Assembly: GCA_903813345.2 (NCBI GenBank)
Contig: CAIIXF020000005.1
Coordinates: 13,149,375 to 13,213,374, forward strand
Length of the DNA: 64,000 nt
Source: Owenia fusiformis
Taxonomy: Eukaryota > Annelida > Polychaeta > Sabellida > Oweniidae
Direction of reading: 5' to 3'
The notes beneath the pieces are model-generated. The model searched no databases, had not been told where the DNA came from, and was given only the letters and a program-made list of their open reading frames with translations. Below, piece after piece: positions 27,301-39,300 of this stretch. The position numbers and the translations under genes were made by a program. The stretch's first letter is position 1. Every line of letters starts with the position of its first letter.

Positions 27301-30300
27301 AGTGGTCATTTACTGTGTCAACTAATGCCTTGGTCACATTTGCTCCAATTTTCACTACGGCGCCCGGCCGATTGAGTATTTTGTTCAAAATTGAATACAA
27401 TATTGAACAAAACACTCAATCGGCCGGGCGCCGGCCGATGGATCGGAGCATATGTGACCCAGGCATTAGTAACCCTTGCATATCGTGCTCACTCAAGTAT
27501 TGAATAATTTTTTATGATCTAAATGTTTGTGGTTTATAGAAAAATGTGATATATTTTAGTTAGAAATACATTAATAAATATATTCATTCAAATAGCGCTA
27601 GAATGCGGGAAGAAAGCGCAATGGTGACAAAATGCAGACAGAATATTCCGTATGGGTTTCAAACATTTCTGGACACAATCATACATGTACTTCATGTGCC
27701 GTACTGTTATTTTTAGTGCTGTACTTATAGATATAATTTCACGTATTAAAATCATATTTTCCAGCAATGACTTTAAATTCGGAACCACCCCCATATCACA
27801 TTTTCTTCAATAACTCCAAACATGTGTAAACATTGACCATGTGCATGTAAATTCAGATTTCACGAGCTCTTTCCGATTCGAGTACCTCATACACCCCTGC
27901 ATGGATTTGGAGTTGGATTCGCTTTTTATACGTGAGCCGATACACATCGCAAACGCTGATTGGATAAAGATTGCGCGAATCTTTAATACTCTTTGTGTGA
28001 CACTTTGAGTGCTGCATTATATGGTTCGACTTTTCACATTGATTGTGTATTGTCCAATTTTGATAAGATATATTATACTATATTTAGAGGGGTGTCTTTG
28101 ATATAAACGGATGCACTAGACCAGCTGAGCTGAGCGATACTGAACTACGACAAGTACTAACTCTTGATGGTAAACCAGCTATGGGTTCTAGGGAAACCTT
28201 ACTTGACACGTTGTACCAACTTCAAAATGGTAAAACATCAACACTATGTTTTACATCGCCGTTATACCTGTGTTTAAGTTCGAGAAGCTTTTATCAAGTA
28301 TTTTAAATAGACAATTGTAATAGAATGAGTACGAGTATGTCAGTCTTTAGCAATTAGTGAAATTCAAAATTTTTAAACAACCAGTTTGTGCACATCATAA
28401 CTAAACTGTCTTTATTATTTTTAGATTGTCCAAAAATAGATCTGACACAAACGACTAGTCATAGTTATTGCAATGTAGCCCCGGACTGTCTGCGGGTGTC
28501 TTGCTGCGTCGATACGACCTTGTTCTTTAGTTACGTCGTATCAAAAGTTTCTATCAGCTTAAACCCATGTGACTACAAACTGACGATAGGGGTCGACGCT
28601 TGGAAATTTGAATATTCTATCCGCGATCATTTTATAGGTATTTCAGTCCTTGTTACGACCATGAATAGCATATCTTCTTTCTGGGTTCTTATTAAGTAAT
28701 CATGACATATATTAACCATTAGTACCATCGAGATACAAATAAAGGATTTAAGCCCAAGACTCAATGCATTGTTTGCTGAATTATACCGTGAAGGTGTTGT
28801 TTCCAAACGTTTAGGAAACAACACCTGAGGGGAATGAAGCAGCTACAATGCATTGAGTCTTGGGTTTAAATTCTTTTCACATTGCAATTTTTGTATAAAA
28901 TCATCTAAAAGGAACGAAATCACCAAAAGAACATTCAATGAATTTTTTGCAAGGGTCAAGTTGGCAAGTCATCAAATCCAATGTGAAAAATCCATTCATC
29001 ACCATGACAACTGTTTAACTAGTGACCTTGCAGTGTTCTAGCTCATTGATAAGTACTTGCACTTTATAATAGATATTTCTGTGATGGAGATGATATCCGG
29101 GGACCCCTACAGCATAGCTGTGACCCAACAGAGAGTTGACGGGGCGATTAAGAAAGTCGGAGAAATCATAAAAGTATGTATTTACGATGGTTTACCTTTA
29201 CGATCAACGTGATTTAATAATTTACATATATATATTTCTCCGACTGATTCCGGGTTATCTCAAATTGGTTCGTTTATAAATACGAATTTCTTTACCCTTG
29301 AAAGACGCGTGCGCAAAATTGATAAACGTGATTGGTTGATGATTTTCTCCTGAGCATGCGCGAAGTCTGATGAACACTTATACTGAAGACATGTAGAGCA
29401 TTACTAGCTCTCGAACGAAATTGAAAGATTCAGATCATTTTGCTATGTTTGCTAAGCGTGTATACGTGAATGACAAGCTGTTTTGAGTAGATCAGGTACT
29501 TGTTTTAGACACAACATTGATTTAGCTTGACACTGAGGTGCACATTCGCACTTTTGAGCATGTTAATACAAGTTTTTATATCCTTAGTAGGAGACGGGTT
29601 TTCGAAAAATCCGTTATCTAATTCACTCGATTATCGTTGTGTCTCTGCTGACATTTTAACACCACGTCAAATAGAATTACGAGGCAGAATGATAATAAAA
29701 CACAAAACAACTACTAAATTCCACTTGTTATTTCACAGTAGGTAAAAATGCACACTGCCTAGATTTTTTGTAAGGGTTGCGCATGTCATAACAGATCGAC
29801 TGATTGGTTCGTAAAATATAAGCATCTTCTATTTGATTCGTCAAAAGTGATGGCTAATATTGTAACTTGGCTTTCTTGTCGGCGGAGAACTTTTTACTAT
29901 TTTATACATCACAAAATTTACTATTTAAATCCAGCAAAGTTTGCAAATGAAGGCTTATTCCCTAACTACAAGTTATATGTTATTTGTTCTTGTCTAAATT
30001 ACAAGCGGTTAGTGTAAAATAACCAAATGGCATCACAATCATAATCTAGTACATTTTATATCACACATAATTTCTCATGACATCGTTAAACAAAGTCACA
30101 CTTGTGAGATTCCAAGATGACTGAAATCTCAAAAGAGGAGAATAATGTTATGGCCAAATTGATAACCAAGTCTATTGGTAGTGTTCTAAAAAACAACAAA
30201 ACGTGTAGTGAACGGTATATTTCTATGTCTGTTTCCATATAATGTGCATAAGAGCAGAATTTTATGTATTCCTTAGATCACCCTGTCACTCTCTTTATGC

Positions 30301-33300
30301 TCAGTTGAAGACCCGGATGTATGCACAGAACGCCTGAATGTTTTTACTGGAGCTCAGTTCATCGTTCCGACTGCTACTGGATGTGGTGGTCACTCTACAT
30401 CCCCGCCGTTATTTGACAGTAAGTTAATGATTTAGGGAATGCTTACATTAGTCACTCCTTAGGCATTCAAAGCAAGCATGAAATATTATCATTAAAAGTT
30501 ATTATCTTAAAAATGTAAAGTTAAATTGAGTTATTCTTTAAAAATACAAAATGAGTGGAGAGGAGATGGTTTTCTGCTATAAAATTCACAATGAAACTGT
30601 TATTCAATTAAATTATTCTTTATTCAAATTTGGCAATAATATTGTCACTAACCTGCTCAATGTGCCTTTTTTCGCTGCTAACTAGGGGTAGTATTTCAAA
30701 CCGTTTGTTTAATGTTAACCACTAAGATGGGAATTTTGATAATTTGGACAGGGCTAAAAGGGATGACTATAGGAGGATTGGAAAATCTCGTTGCAACGAT
30801 CGATGGTGGAGGCTTGTCTGATTTGATGAAGGATATACGGGGAATATATCGGAAGCTGGTGAGTGCAGTATCAGATATGAGGGTTATATTATGGAGGTTT
30901 TGGATACAGGGTATATCCCGAGACAAATATAGATAGCTTAACGGGGGCCCGGAAACTAAGTAAAACTGGCTTGTCTGTTGAAGAACACTTCTTCAGAAAA
31001 TGTATTTCGTTTTGATTGCAAGTGGCTTTTGCCTCTAAAATGGAGTTACACAAGGTAAAACTCTAAAAAAGGTGTGACGTGTATAAAATGTACAGGGTGA
31101 CAAAAACTTTTCCAGCTTAAATATTTGTGAATATTTAGGAATATTGACGATACCCTGTTGTTAAGTCAATAGTACATACACTGTTGCTCATAAATATGGA
31201 ATATTTTATAGATATGAACTGTTTGATGGAATTTCTACAAAATGATAACATTTTGATGAACATCTTTATTGTGTTCTCATTCTCTCATCAGTTTTGCATA
31301 TAAAACTGATTGGTATGAAAAGTTAAAACATTTGTGGTTGATTAAACTTGTATTCACTCAGGTGACACCCCATGACCTCATGATATTGGTAATTTGAAAG
31401 AGGTGTCCAAATCTTAGTTGTAATCGTTGTGTACAGTTTATAAAAATCTAATTTAGAGTTGGAAGAATTTTAAGAAGGTATGCCCCATAGAATAAGCGAA
31501 AAAGAGCGTGACAGGTCATAGGGATGGCGTTCGCTGGCATGAAACAAACTGCCATTGCCAGGACCCTAGGGGTGTGTCAGGGAACAGTCTCAAAAATTCT
31601 GCAGTGGTACCAAAGTCACTGGAATATAACTACAGGTCACAGCAATAGTAGCCCTAGAGAGAAAAATGAAAGAAAAGACCACCACCTGCTGCATTTATGT
31701 CATCAAAATCGCTTTAAGTCAACCAGTAGTCTACGAGATGAATGGCTGTCTCACCTCAAAATCCGTGTTTTAGAGCTATAGACAACCAGTGATTTCTTTA
31801 TAACATATACAAGGCCATGAGACCTTGAGAGAGACCACAGCTGACTGAAAATTGCCTTCAATGGGCAGGAAAGCACCAAAACGTTGGACCTAATCTTTGG
31901 TGTAATATGACAGCATGTGAAGAAATAAGATGTGTCCTCCACAAAGTTGATAATCGAGTTTGTTTCTGTCGTAGACCACGGGAAAGAGACAATAAGGACA
32001 CTTACTGATGTGGCAGTCCATGAAGGCGACCCTATTTATGTTTGGAGCAGTATTACAGAGGTTGTTTGGAGCAGTACTACAGAAGTTGCACCCCCTTGGT
32101 GATTCCCAAACATAATTTCAGAGTAAATTGACCTTTTGGACCTCCATCAAGTACCACATGTAAACAGAGTGTTCTGGGGCAACATTCAACTCCAGAATGA
32201 TCATGCTGTTGCATATGCTAGTGACATCATGTTGGATTACCTCAGGGCAGGCAATGTGGACCAGCTACCATGGGCACAAAAGTAAGCCAATCAGGCTAAT
32301 GCAGAGCAAATGTGGGACGACCTTGGTTATGACATTCGTGACGTGGACCCCCACCTCAAAATTTAGACACGTTACTAACAATGCTAACATTTGAAAGAGG
32401 ACACTTTAATCTTCATGACCAGATGTTTATTTCGTTTGATCTGTTTTACATGAAGATTTGGATCGGGGTGTTTTGAAAATGCAAAATTTCTTAACGTACC
32501 CCTGTTTAAATTACAGTAATTTTCTAAACTTAAGTATGAATATTTTTTCTCTAAAAAAGGTTGATTTGTAGATGAAATATGTGGTTATGATTTACCTAGA
32601 AAATAAATGCCTGAAGCAACTCCAAATAAATGGTCTCTTACTCCAAAACTTGAATTCTGACTGCCAAATCTAATATTACATATTTATGAGCAACAGTGCA
32701 TATCCATGTTGTTAAGTCATTGCATCGAGTCGTCATTTTCTAAGCGAAAGCCTCCGTCGTCGGATAAACGAAACGTAGTCCAGTGTAGAGCAAATGTGTT
32801 GGAACACCATATGGTAGATGGTTTTTGTGGCGAACTCTCGGACAATCTTTATCTAGAGCTCTTAGAAAAACCTGCTCAGTGACTATGGCCAAATTTCGAT
32901 TATCGAGGTCTACAAACAAATATTGTCACTTTTGTTATTGTTTATATTGTTTTATGTTTTAATATTTGCACAGTTGGATGATGATATCAATAAAATGTTG
33001 AATGACCAGTCATCAGAAGACTTCGAGTCCTATGATGTTTGCTTGGACGGAGAAATGCCATTTGGGCCGAAAAGTGTCACATTCTTTGACCTGAAGATGC
33101 AAATGATGGTTGGACCTATTCCTTTGGTATTCGGTAAATAAACATTTTAGTTATCCCGAATGTATTTACTATACACAGTGAGTTTTTGCATGTACCCTTT
33201 CCATTTCTGACCTGTAATTGTAATTCAGGAATCCAATTATGACTCGAGCAAAAAATACTAACTTAGGTTGCAAGACTTATGGAGGGGAGGGATGCTGAGA

Positions 33301-36300
33301 TTAAATTCATGAGATTAGACAAGTGTCAATATATCGAAACTAGGAAAACACCGCGGTTTGAGAGTGCTGCAATCTGTTTGCCTATTATAATGCAATTGCT
33401 AGACAGCTTCAAATATATTAATTTTTTCCAAGAAAAAGACCTCGAAGGAATGCTTGAAGAAGAATTAAAATATATTTTCTATTTCCTCTACACTGTAGAC
33501 TCCCAGAATAAGCCGAAGTACAACCTTGTTGAACATATGCAATTTGGGAACTTTCAAAACGATTTGAATAGTTTTTTAGATATACAAATAATTTTTTTAA
33601 AATTGCAAAAAGCAAAATATTTCAAATCAAGACTTAAAAAGAAACAGAAAAATCGCTCAATATATTTTCAAATAGCTGAACTTCTCAATATATTAACATG
33701 AGGTTATGAACTAATGATATAAGTTATGTACGCAGTCATTGTTTTTCAAGGCTTTCGCGGTGGGGGTTCCATCGGTGTTGTCGTTAGCTGTAGGTTCTGC
33801 ATCCTCTCAATGAAAGTAACGGTAAGAACTAATTTTGAAAGGCCAGAATGGATGAAATGAGATCATATCTTCGTAAGAGAAATTAGTATTACTTTTTTTT
33901 ACTTGGAGGTTATGGATGTTGGTACTCTACGGTGGGACAGCCGCCCAAATCCATTCAAAAAGTCTGAAAACTCCTCATTCATTTAAGTTTAAAAAATCAT
34001 TATTTAGTGTCAGTGTAGATGTACATATCTTTACAAAGGGAGGAGTACGGCCTGAGATGGGAATAACTGTATCTGGTTCACTTGGGGTTGGCTTAGCGAT
34101 ACTGAGTGCTGAAGTGAGGATCATAGGACACATTATGACAACTGCTTTCCCAACACGTGTCGGAATAGGTTTCAGCAAGTTCCCATTAGATGCGAGGTAT
34201 GTGACTTGCATCGTCCTTTCAGAGTTTCTGGTTGGAGCATAATTAGAGTATCCGTCTCTTTTTACTTTTTGCATGAGGAGATGTAGAACATGTCAATGAT
34301 AGTACGCAGAAAAGAATTGTTAAAGGGTTTAAACGAAAGCCTGAACGGTAAGTACATTACTCAATATAGGAATGTTACTTATTGAGTATAATTATATTTT
34401 GTAGTATGGGGATGGATTTAGAGTTAACACCATTACGGCTGGCTTTGGAGACAGGTCTCACAAGTTCGATAGTTGGAGATATATTCATGATAAATGTTTG
34501 GCAATACACGACTCCAGTCATTAAGAAAAATATTTTTTCTTTGAACGAACCGAAAAAAGATGATTCGCCTCCAGCATTCAGCGCCTATGCGGTAAAGCAA
34601 TTTATGTCAATAAAAGTATTACCAATCGACCATCTTTTTCAATTAAATTGATTAGAGCCAACAAAAAAACTAAGCCCAAAACCCTGTTAATGAATTTTTT
34701 CAATTAAATTGATTCGAGCCAACAAAAAGTACTAGAAGCCAAGCCAAGTGCCGTGTTAAAGAAGCCCTATTCTTAATATTGACATATTTGAGAGGTCCAT
34801 TTGTTCCTCTGACTCGATGCACTCGTGATCGATACGAATGATAATGTATAAAAAAGAGAAAAGGCCGCTGTGACAACAAGTGGATATTCTTAACAGGAGC
34901 TGTATGTAAAAATCCCAAAACGATTGTTATGATGAGATTAATGCGATCTTCTGTTAGATGAGAGAGTAAAACATTTTGTCCACCGGGTTATACATTTAAT
35001 ATTCATTCATTTAGTAATTTATTTTAGAAACCAAAATCAGCATTGATGACACGAAGCTCAAGCAAAGTAGAATGTTCTGTTAAACAGCTTCCTAACAGAG
35101 ACCATACTGAACCTGCATTTTTACTAGGGGTTGAAGTGTCCGACGAAGAGAGTCAGGTAGATACTGAATACTGCGTAGGAACGCATAGAGGTGGTTGCAA
35201 TGAAGTCGCTGTTGAACCAATGGGAGGATTCTCAACTATTGTTGCAAAGGTATGTACTTAACAACCACTAAGTGGCTCGTGCTACACATAAATCTTTCCT
35301 TTAGTTTGCCTACTTTCGATCATTTTGATGCTGCAAAATAGCTACACAACTTTTTTTGGGTTTCAGCCAATGACATCCGGTATACCATTGTACTTTCTAA
35401 TAATCGCATCAAACAACCAGGGTGCAAGTGCCAGTATCGAATGTGAACTTCCAACGTATGATATGACACTACCAAAAGGTAGAATGATTCCGGATTTCCA
35501 TATCACCAGTCATCCACATATTTTAAGAGCATCTGGAATGGCCGTTGATGACACCCCTCTCAGGCAACATGCTGTATGTGTTTACAGATAATCATTTAAA
35601 TAAACGTGCAATGAAGCAGCCGTTGTTACAGAAATCAGTAGTTTACTAAGTTGTACACTGAAATCGTAATATAGCTGACATAAATCTAATTGGACTTCGC
35701 CAACAATATCAATATCATATGCATTATATATTTCCGCAAGTTAATTCAAAGATTGTGAGAAAATAAAACAACAATGATAAATGATTGAGAAATGGCCAGC
35801 AATAATCACATTTATCGACTGGTGTATAATTGTTTATCAAGCCAGTAACCTTTGTATACTATGCTTAGCTGGCGGTTGGCTATGGTCATGGTATATTTGG
35901 TGATCAGGAGGTCGCTTGGCACATCATTCCAGCTAACAAGTCATCATCAGTGGATATTATAGATGATGAGTTTAACAGTCGTATACTTGAGCACTTTACA
36001 GGTATTCTCGGTTTAACATTTTGTTAATCATAATCTCTTTAAATTTTAAAGAAATGTGGATATGTCAGTTTGTTTCATGTGCATAGTTTAAATTTAGATT
36101 TTCAGCTGTAAAATCTCAGAGATAAATGAATTTCAAAACACATGTAGTAATCTAGATTTGATTTAAATAAAAACTGCAAAACAATACACTATTGCATGCA
36201 CTTTGCTATATCCTCTCAGCTGCACGACTTGGTAAACTCGTAGCCAAAGCAAAACACCCCATGAAACCACACGCTGTCTCCACTTGGAAGACAGTGCGGG

Positions 36301-39300
36301 GATGTGCCAAGGAATGTAAGAAATACTCACCAGCAAAATGTACAAGCTTTAACTATGACTATGGAGACGCTGGTACTTGCGAATTGCTTGAATTTGTGGA
36401 AGGAAATGAGGCAGAACTACACGAGGTAATTAGATTTAATATTTGATGATATATGTAACATTCGGACTGTGGCGCAACCAAGTATTCGTCAATACTTGAT
36501 CACAAAGCATCTTATTTATATTGGTGCATCTAAATTCCTCAGACCCATAATCTTAAATGCTATCGCATTTAATTGATGTGGGATATCACACCCTTCATTT
36601 TCCAAAATCATATTGCTCGTTTGGAAATAGAAGGATGGGTGTCAGAGTAGCCAGTGTATTTCAAAATGCTTCATTATCTATTTGCTTTCAGTCTGGATTT
36701 TTCCATCACTTTGAACGACTTGGTGCAGGTCATTCTGGAAAGTACAACTACGAAAAGCTAGACTTGTCTCACAATGCGACGTATTATTTCAACTATCAAA
36801 TCGTTAATACATTGGGTAAGCTACGTAAGGGGATCATGAAAAAAAATGTAAAACCTTATTTATATGGTATCAAGACAATCAACGTAGTGTGGGATGATAG
36901 GGGAAGGGTGTATTGGACATTGTTTCTTTTCACGTTAGATCGCGGTTTTTGGGATGTATGGGATTTGTTTTTCTTATGACTGGAATACACTTATAGTTTG
37001 CTTTTCGTCTTTTCCCCTTGGCACTTGTGCTTAGATATTGATATGCATATAAAACTAATTTACTTTACATACGATGTATACATACTGATGTTAGAATTTC
37101 CCTAAATAGGTTATGAAAGCATTCTTACATCCAAATCCATCCTCGCTGACTTCACACCACCGTCGCCTGGACCAATACCAGAACATTTATCAAGTCAGTT
37201 CACCCATGAGAGGTGTCTAGATATTACAACTGATGTATTTGAAGAGAGGTGTATAGACCAGACACCACTTAAGAACTACAGGTAATATGAGTTTTTTACA
37301 AACTCCTTATATTTCTGTAGCATTTGTATATTTTCGTTATATTTACACTAAACAGTTCACATACGCATGTTCAAACATAAATTACCGTTTCTAACATTTG
37401 ACCGCAACATGTTACATATGATATGTCTGGCATAATATCTGTCATTATGTGTATTCTGGGATATTAAAGGAGATTTTCACATTGTTTGCTTTAAAGGGTA
37501 ATCGTCGATGGAGTAACAGAGCCTGATGGCCCACATTCGCTGTGTGTATTCAATGGAGACGAGGATATGGTTGATATGAGATGGACACGAGATAGTAAAT
37601 ATTGCTCTGGTATGTACTCAAAACCTAATTCATGGTTATAACGGGTGCTTTTTATTTTACGTTGTACAGATATACTGATTATGCATACAATTTTAAACGT
37701 TCAGTTGTTTGTATTGACCAAACCTGTCTGTTGGTTGAGAGACAGTTCCATAAATCAACCAACATATGAATTTCAGCTAACTGGGATGGGTTTCATGACA
37801 ACGAGACTGGTATATTCAACTACCTGGTGTCTGTTGGAACTGACCTATGCTTGGACAACCATCACATACACAAGGACCCTCATTCTCATATCGTTTATGA
37901 GTCTGAATGGACACATGAGGCGATGCTTTATCCCCTCCACATGCCAGGTATTATGCCATAGTTAAAAATTATTTTTACAAGAATGAAATTGTAGCCAATA
38001 ATAAATTACAAAATATCTAATTCTAATATTTTAAGACAAATCGAGGTTTTTCACAGAATACTAGTATGCATTACACCATCAATAATCTTTGGCAGCACGT
38101 TCTTTTCAGTTGTATATATTTGGGGAGTTGCCTATGTGTAATAGTCATTAAATGTACACTTGGACATATATTCAGCAATACGATTTTAGATGGATACTAC
38201 CATATCAATGTACGAGCATTGAACAAGGTTGAATTCGGAGGTCCTATGGCTCTGACTGTGTGTCACAGTTTACCGTATATTGTTGACACCACGCCACCTC
38301 TTGTTCATCATGTTCTGACACTATCATATAGTGAATACACACACGTGATAGAAATGACGTATAACGTAAGGTAAATAGAATACACATATAATTAATCTCC
38401 CTCACGCCAAAAGAAACAATGGCAAACACCACTAAAGGACTTAGTTAGATGACGTTATTGGTTTTATACAATTTACATGACTTCCATTGTTTGGTGTTTC
38501 TGGTTTTGATAATTCGCTATGCATATACAATTTACATGACTTCCATTGTATGGTGTTTCTGGTTTTGATAATTCGCTATGCATGTACTTACAATTTTTTT
38601 TCATTTTAGCGATCCTCTATCTGATATAAGAGAGGTTGACTTTTGTCTTGGGAGAAGTAGACGTGACTGCTACGTATCTGACTGGGATAGATATCCAAAT
38701 ACAACACATCTTCAGAAAATACAATACATCCCTGATGGTATTCCAGCATGGCCGAAAATAAGGGCAATAAACAATGGTAAGATGGTAAAGATATGTTATA
38801 CTAAATACTAGGTGCAGTTGTGCAACATATCTAACATCCACATCTTATTTACCACCTAATAATTTAGTATTGACATTTTTGTTTATAACTCTATATTACC
38901 TTTAGTGGATCTTAGGGAGGTTGGGCCTACCAATGTTCCGATCACTATAGACACAACGCCACCTATAGCAGGAGACCTATTTGACGGATGGATACACAAT
39001 ATAGATTTTCAATACCAAAACGCAAATGATAGATTGTGCGCTAACTGGAGGAATTTTCATGATCCGGACAGTGGGTTAAGTAAGTCAAAATATGACTTGT
39101 ATAATTATTACTTACCAATGTTAATATACAAAATATCCACCATAATATATATATTTATCCCATACTTGGACGTGTTACCAGGGCCGTCAGATGGGGGGGT
39201 GCGATGGGTGCGACCGCACCCCCCTTTGTCACCCCCCAAAATAAATTTTAAAAAAAATTTTTGGAATTTTTTTTAAAATTTTTTTTCATTGACTCATACA

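Larger units (their letters stand above)
18968..28087 (+). other. 9.1-kb intron hosting a Ngaro-like retrotransposon
   Basis: The donor at 18,968 and the acceptor before 28,088 join LIEDMQ to RGVFDIN in phase 0. The intron contains foldbacks at 19,269-19,447 and 20,114-20,252, the Ngaro-like element at 20,776-27,242, and the foldback at 27,320-27,470. Nothing is recognised in 19,450-20,110 or 27,480-28,080. Confidence 0.75.
30859..32973 (+). other. 2.1-kb intron with Tc1-like relic
   Basis: The intron joins RGIYRKL to LDDDINK in phase 0. It contains a solitary mariner-type terminus (GTACAGGGTGACAAAAAC at 31,089) and the Tc1-like element. TGTTGTTAAGTCA occurs just left (31,158) and just right (32,708) of that element. 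The 270 bases after 32,700 show nothing recognisable. Confidence 0.65.

Noticed and set aside
28088-28637. von Willebrand type D domain
   Set aside because: Cysteines are present, but the expected GDP-H-Y-x-T-F-D-G start was not seen.
29527-29745. Small ORF in the intron after exon 23
   Set aside because: There is no matching splice phase and no recognisable motif.
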